A stretch of 23,719 bases of DNA, from contig CAMPIU010000003.1 in assembly GCA_946886545.1 (NCBI GenBank), positions 1 through 23,719 of the forward strand. Reading direction: 5' to 3'. Under the pieces are notes generated by a model. The model worked only from the letters and a program-made list of their open reading frames with translations, was not told where the DNA came from and ran no database searches. Position 1 is the stretch's first letter. Each line of letters begins with the position of its first letter. A program made the position numbers and the translations under genes. This DNA comes from an uncultured Flavobacteriales bacterium (GTDB lineage Bacteria > Bacteroidota > Bacteroidia > Flavobacteriales > Crocinitomicaceae). Below are positions 23,637-23,719 of this stretch, piece after piece.

Positions 23637-23719
23637 TCAATTTCCATCAACCTTCCCCGCATAAACCTCCTTCCGCATCTTCAGCAATCCCGCCAGTATC
23701 TCAGAAGACAAATCGTAAA
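23637..23719 (-). CDS. 3' end of a minus-strand gene (partial)
   Basis: A minus-strand frame enters from the right edge and stays open for 26 codons to a TGA at 23637-23639, directly beside the shared terminator hairpin. The residues (containing EILAGLLKMRKEVYAGK) look like an amphipathic helix at a protein C-terminus. The other two minus-strand frames close within 40 bases. The fragment is too short to name. Confidence 0.5.
   Translation of the reverse strand, partial: YDLSSEILAGLLKMRKEVYAGKVDGN

Noticed and set aside
1..23719. CRISPR array, tRNA, rRNA or insertion sequence
   Set aside because: No regularly spaced repeats, cloverleaf-like sequence or transposase frame was seen on either strand by eye.

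Overview
The window looks like chromosome of a Bacteroidota bacterium, most likely Flavobacteriales. The reasons are a type IX secretion (T9SS) type A sorting domain, the six-gene alternative complex III operon joined to an aa3 oxidase, a lipoprotein ActE, several candidate Bacteroidota -7 boxes (TAnnTTTG) close to start codons, and a VTC/DUF4956 pair. A Fluviicola/Crocinitomicaceae-like organism would fit, but that is an impression and was not tested.

Layout. Positions 1-123 may hold the tail of an upstream gene. Positions 124-2626 (+) hold two exported proteins: an S74 self-cleaving chaperone-domain protein with a T9SS sorting domain, and a C10 (streptopain-like) cysteine protease; a strong terminator follows. 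Positions 2696-2981 have no convincing gene. Positions 3033-14890 (-) form one long respiratory operon, actA-actB-actC-actD-actE-actF-coxB-coxA, with gaps of 9-45 bp, closed by a terminator. It encodes menaquinol oxidation by alternative complex III and oxygen reduction by an A-type heme-copper oxidase. All the heme, CuA, CuB and Fe-S ligands searched for are present. Subunit III of the oxidase is not in the window.

Positions 15214-15594 (+) encode a small exported SPOR-domain protein with a well-placed promoter. Positions 15674-18008 (-) hold purT (formate-dependent purine synthesis) and an HI0933/PP_4765-type flavoprotein that begins with TTG one base after the purT stop. This pair is bracketed by two related AT-rich elements. 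Positions 18192-19629 (+) hold a VTC-domain polyphosphate polymerase-like protein and an overlapping DUF4956 membrane protein. A perfect 44-bp palindrome separates them from a convergent outer-membrane beta-barrel gene (19764-20609, -). Positions 20685-23588 (+) are an AsmA-family gene interrupted by one in-frame TAA, followed by a second copy of the same palindrome core. The 3' end of a minus-strand gene enters at the right edge.

Most of the window is ordinary core metabolism. No clearly new defence or mobile system was found. The points most worth checking are the in-frame stop in the AsmA gene, the two-copy GGGGCGAAAA palindrome, the AATTGAAAA-bounded elements around purT and the flavoprotein, the S74-plus-T9SS architecture, and the six-heme ActA.
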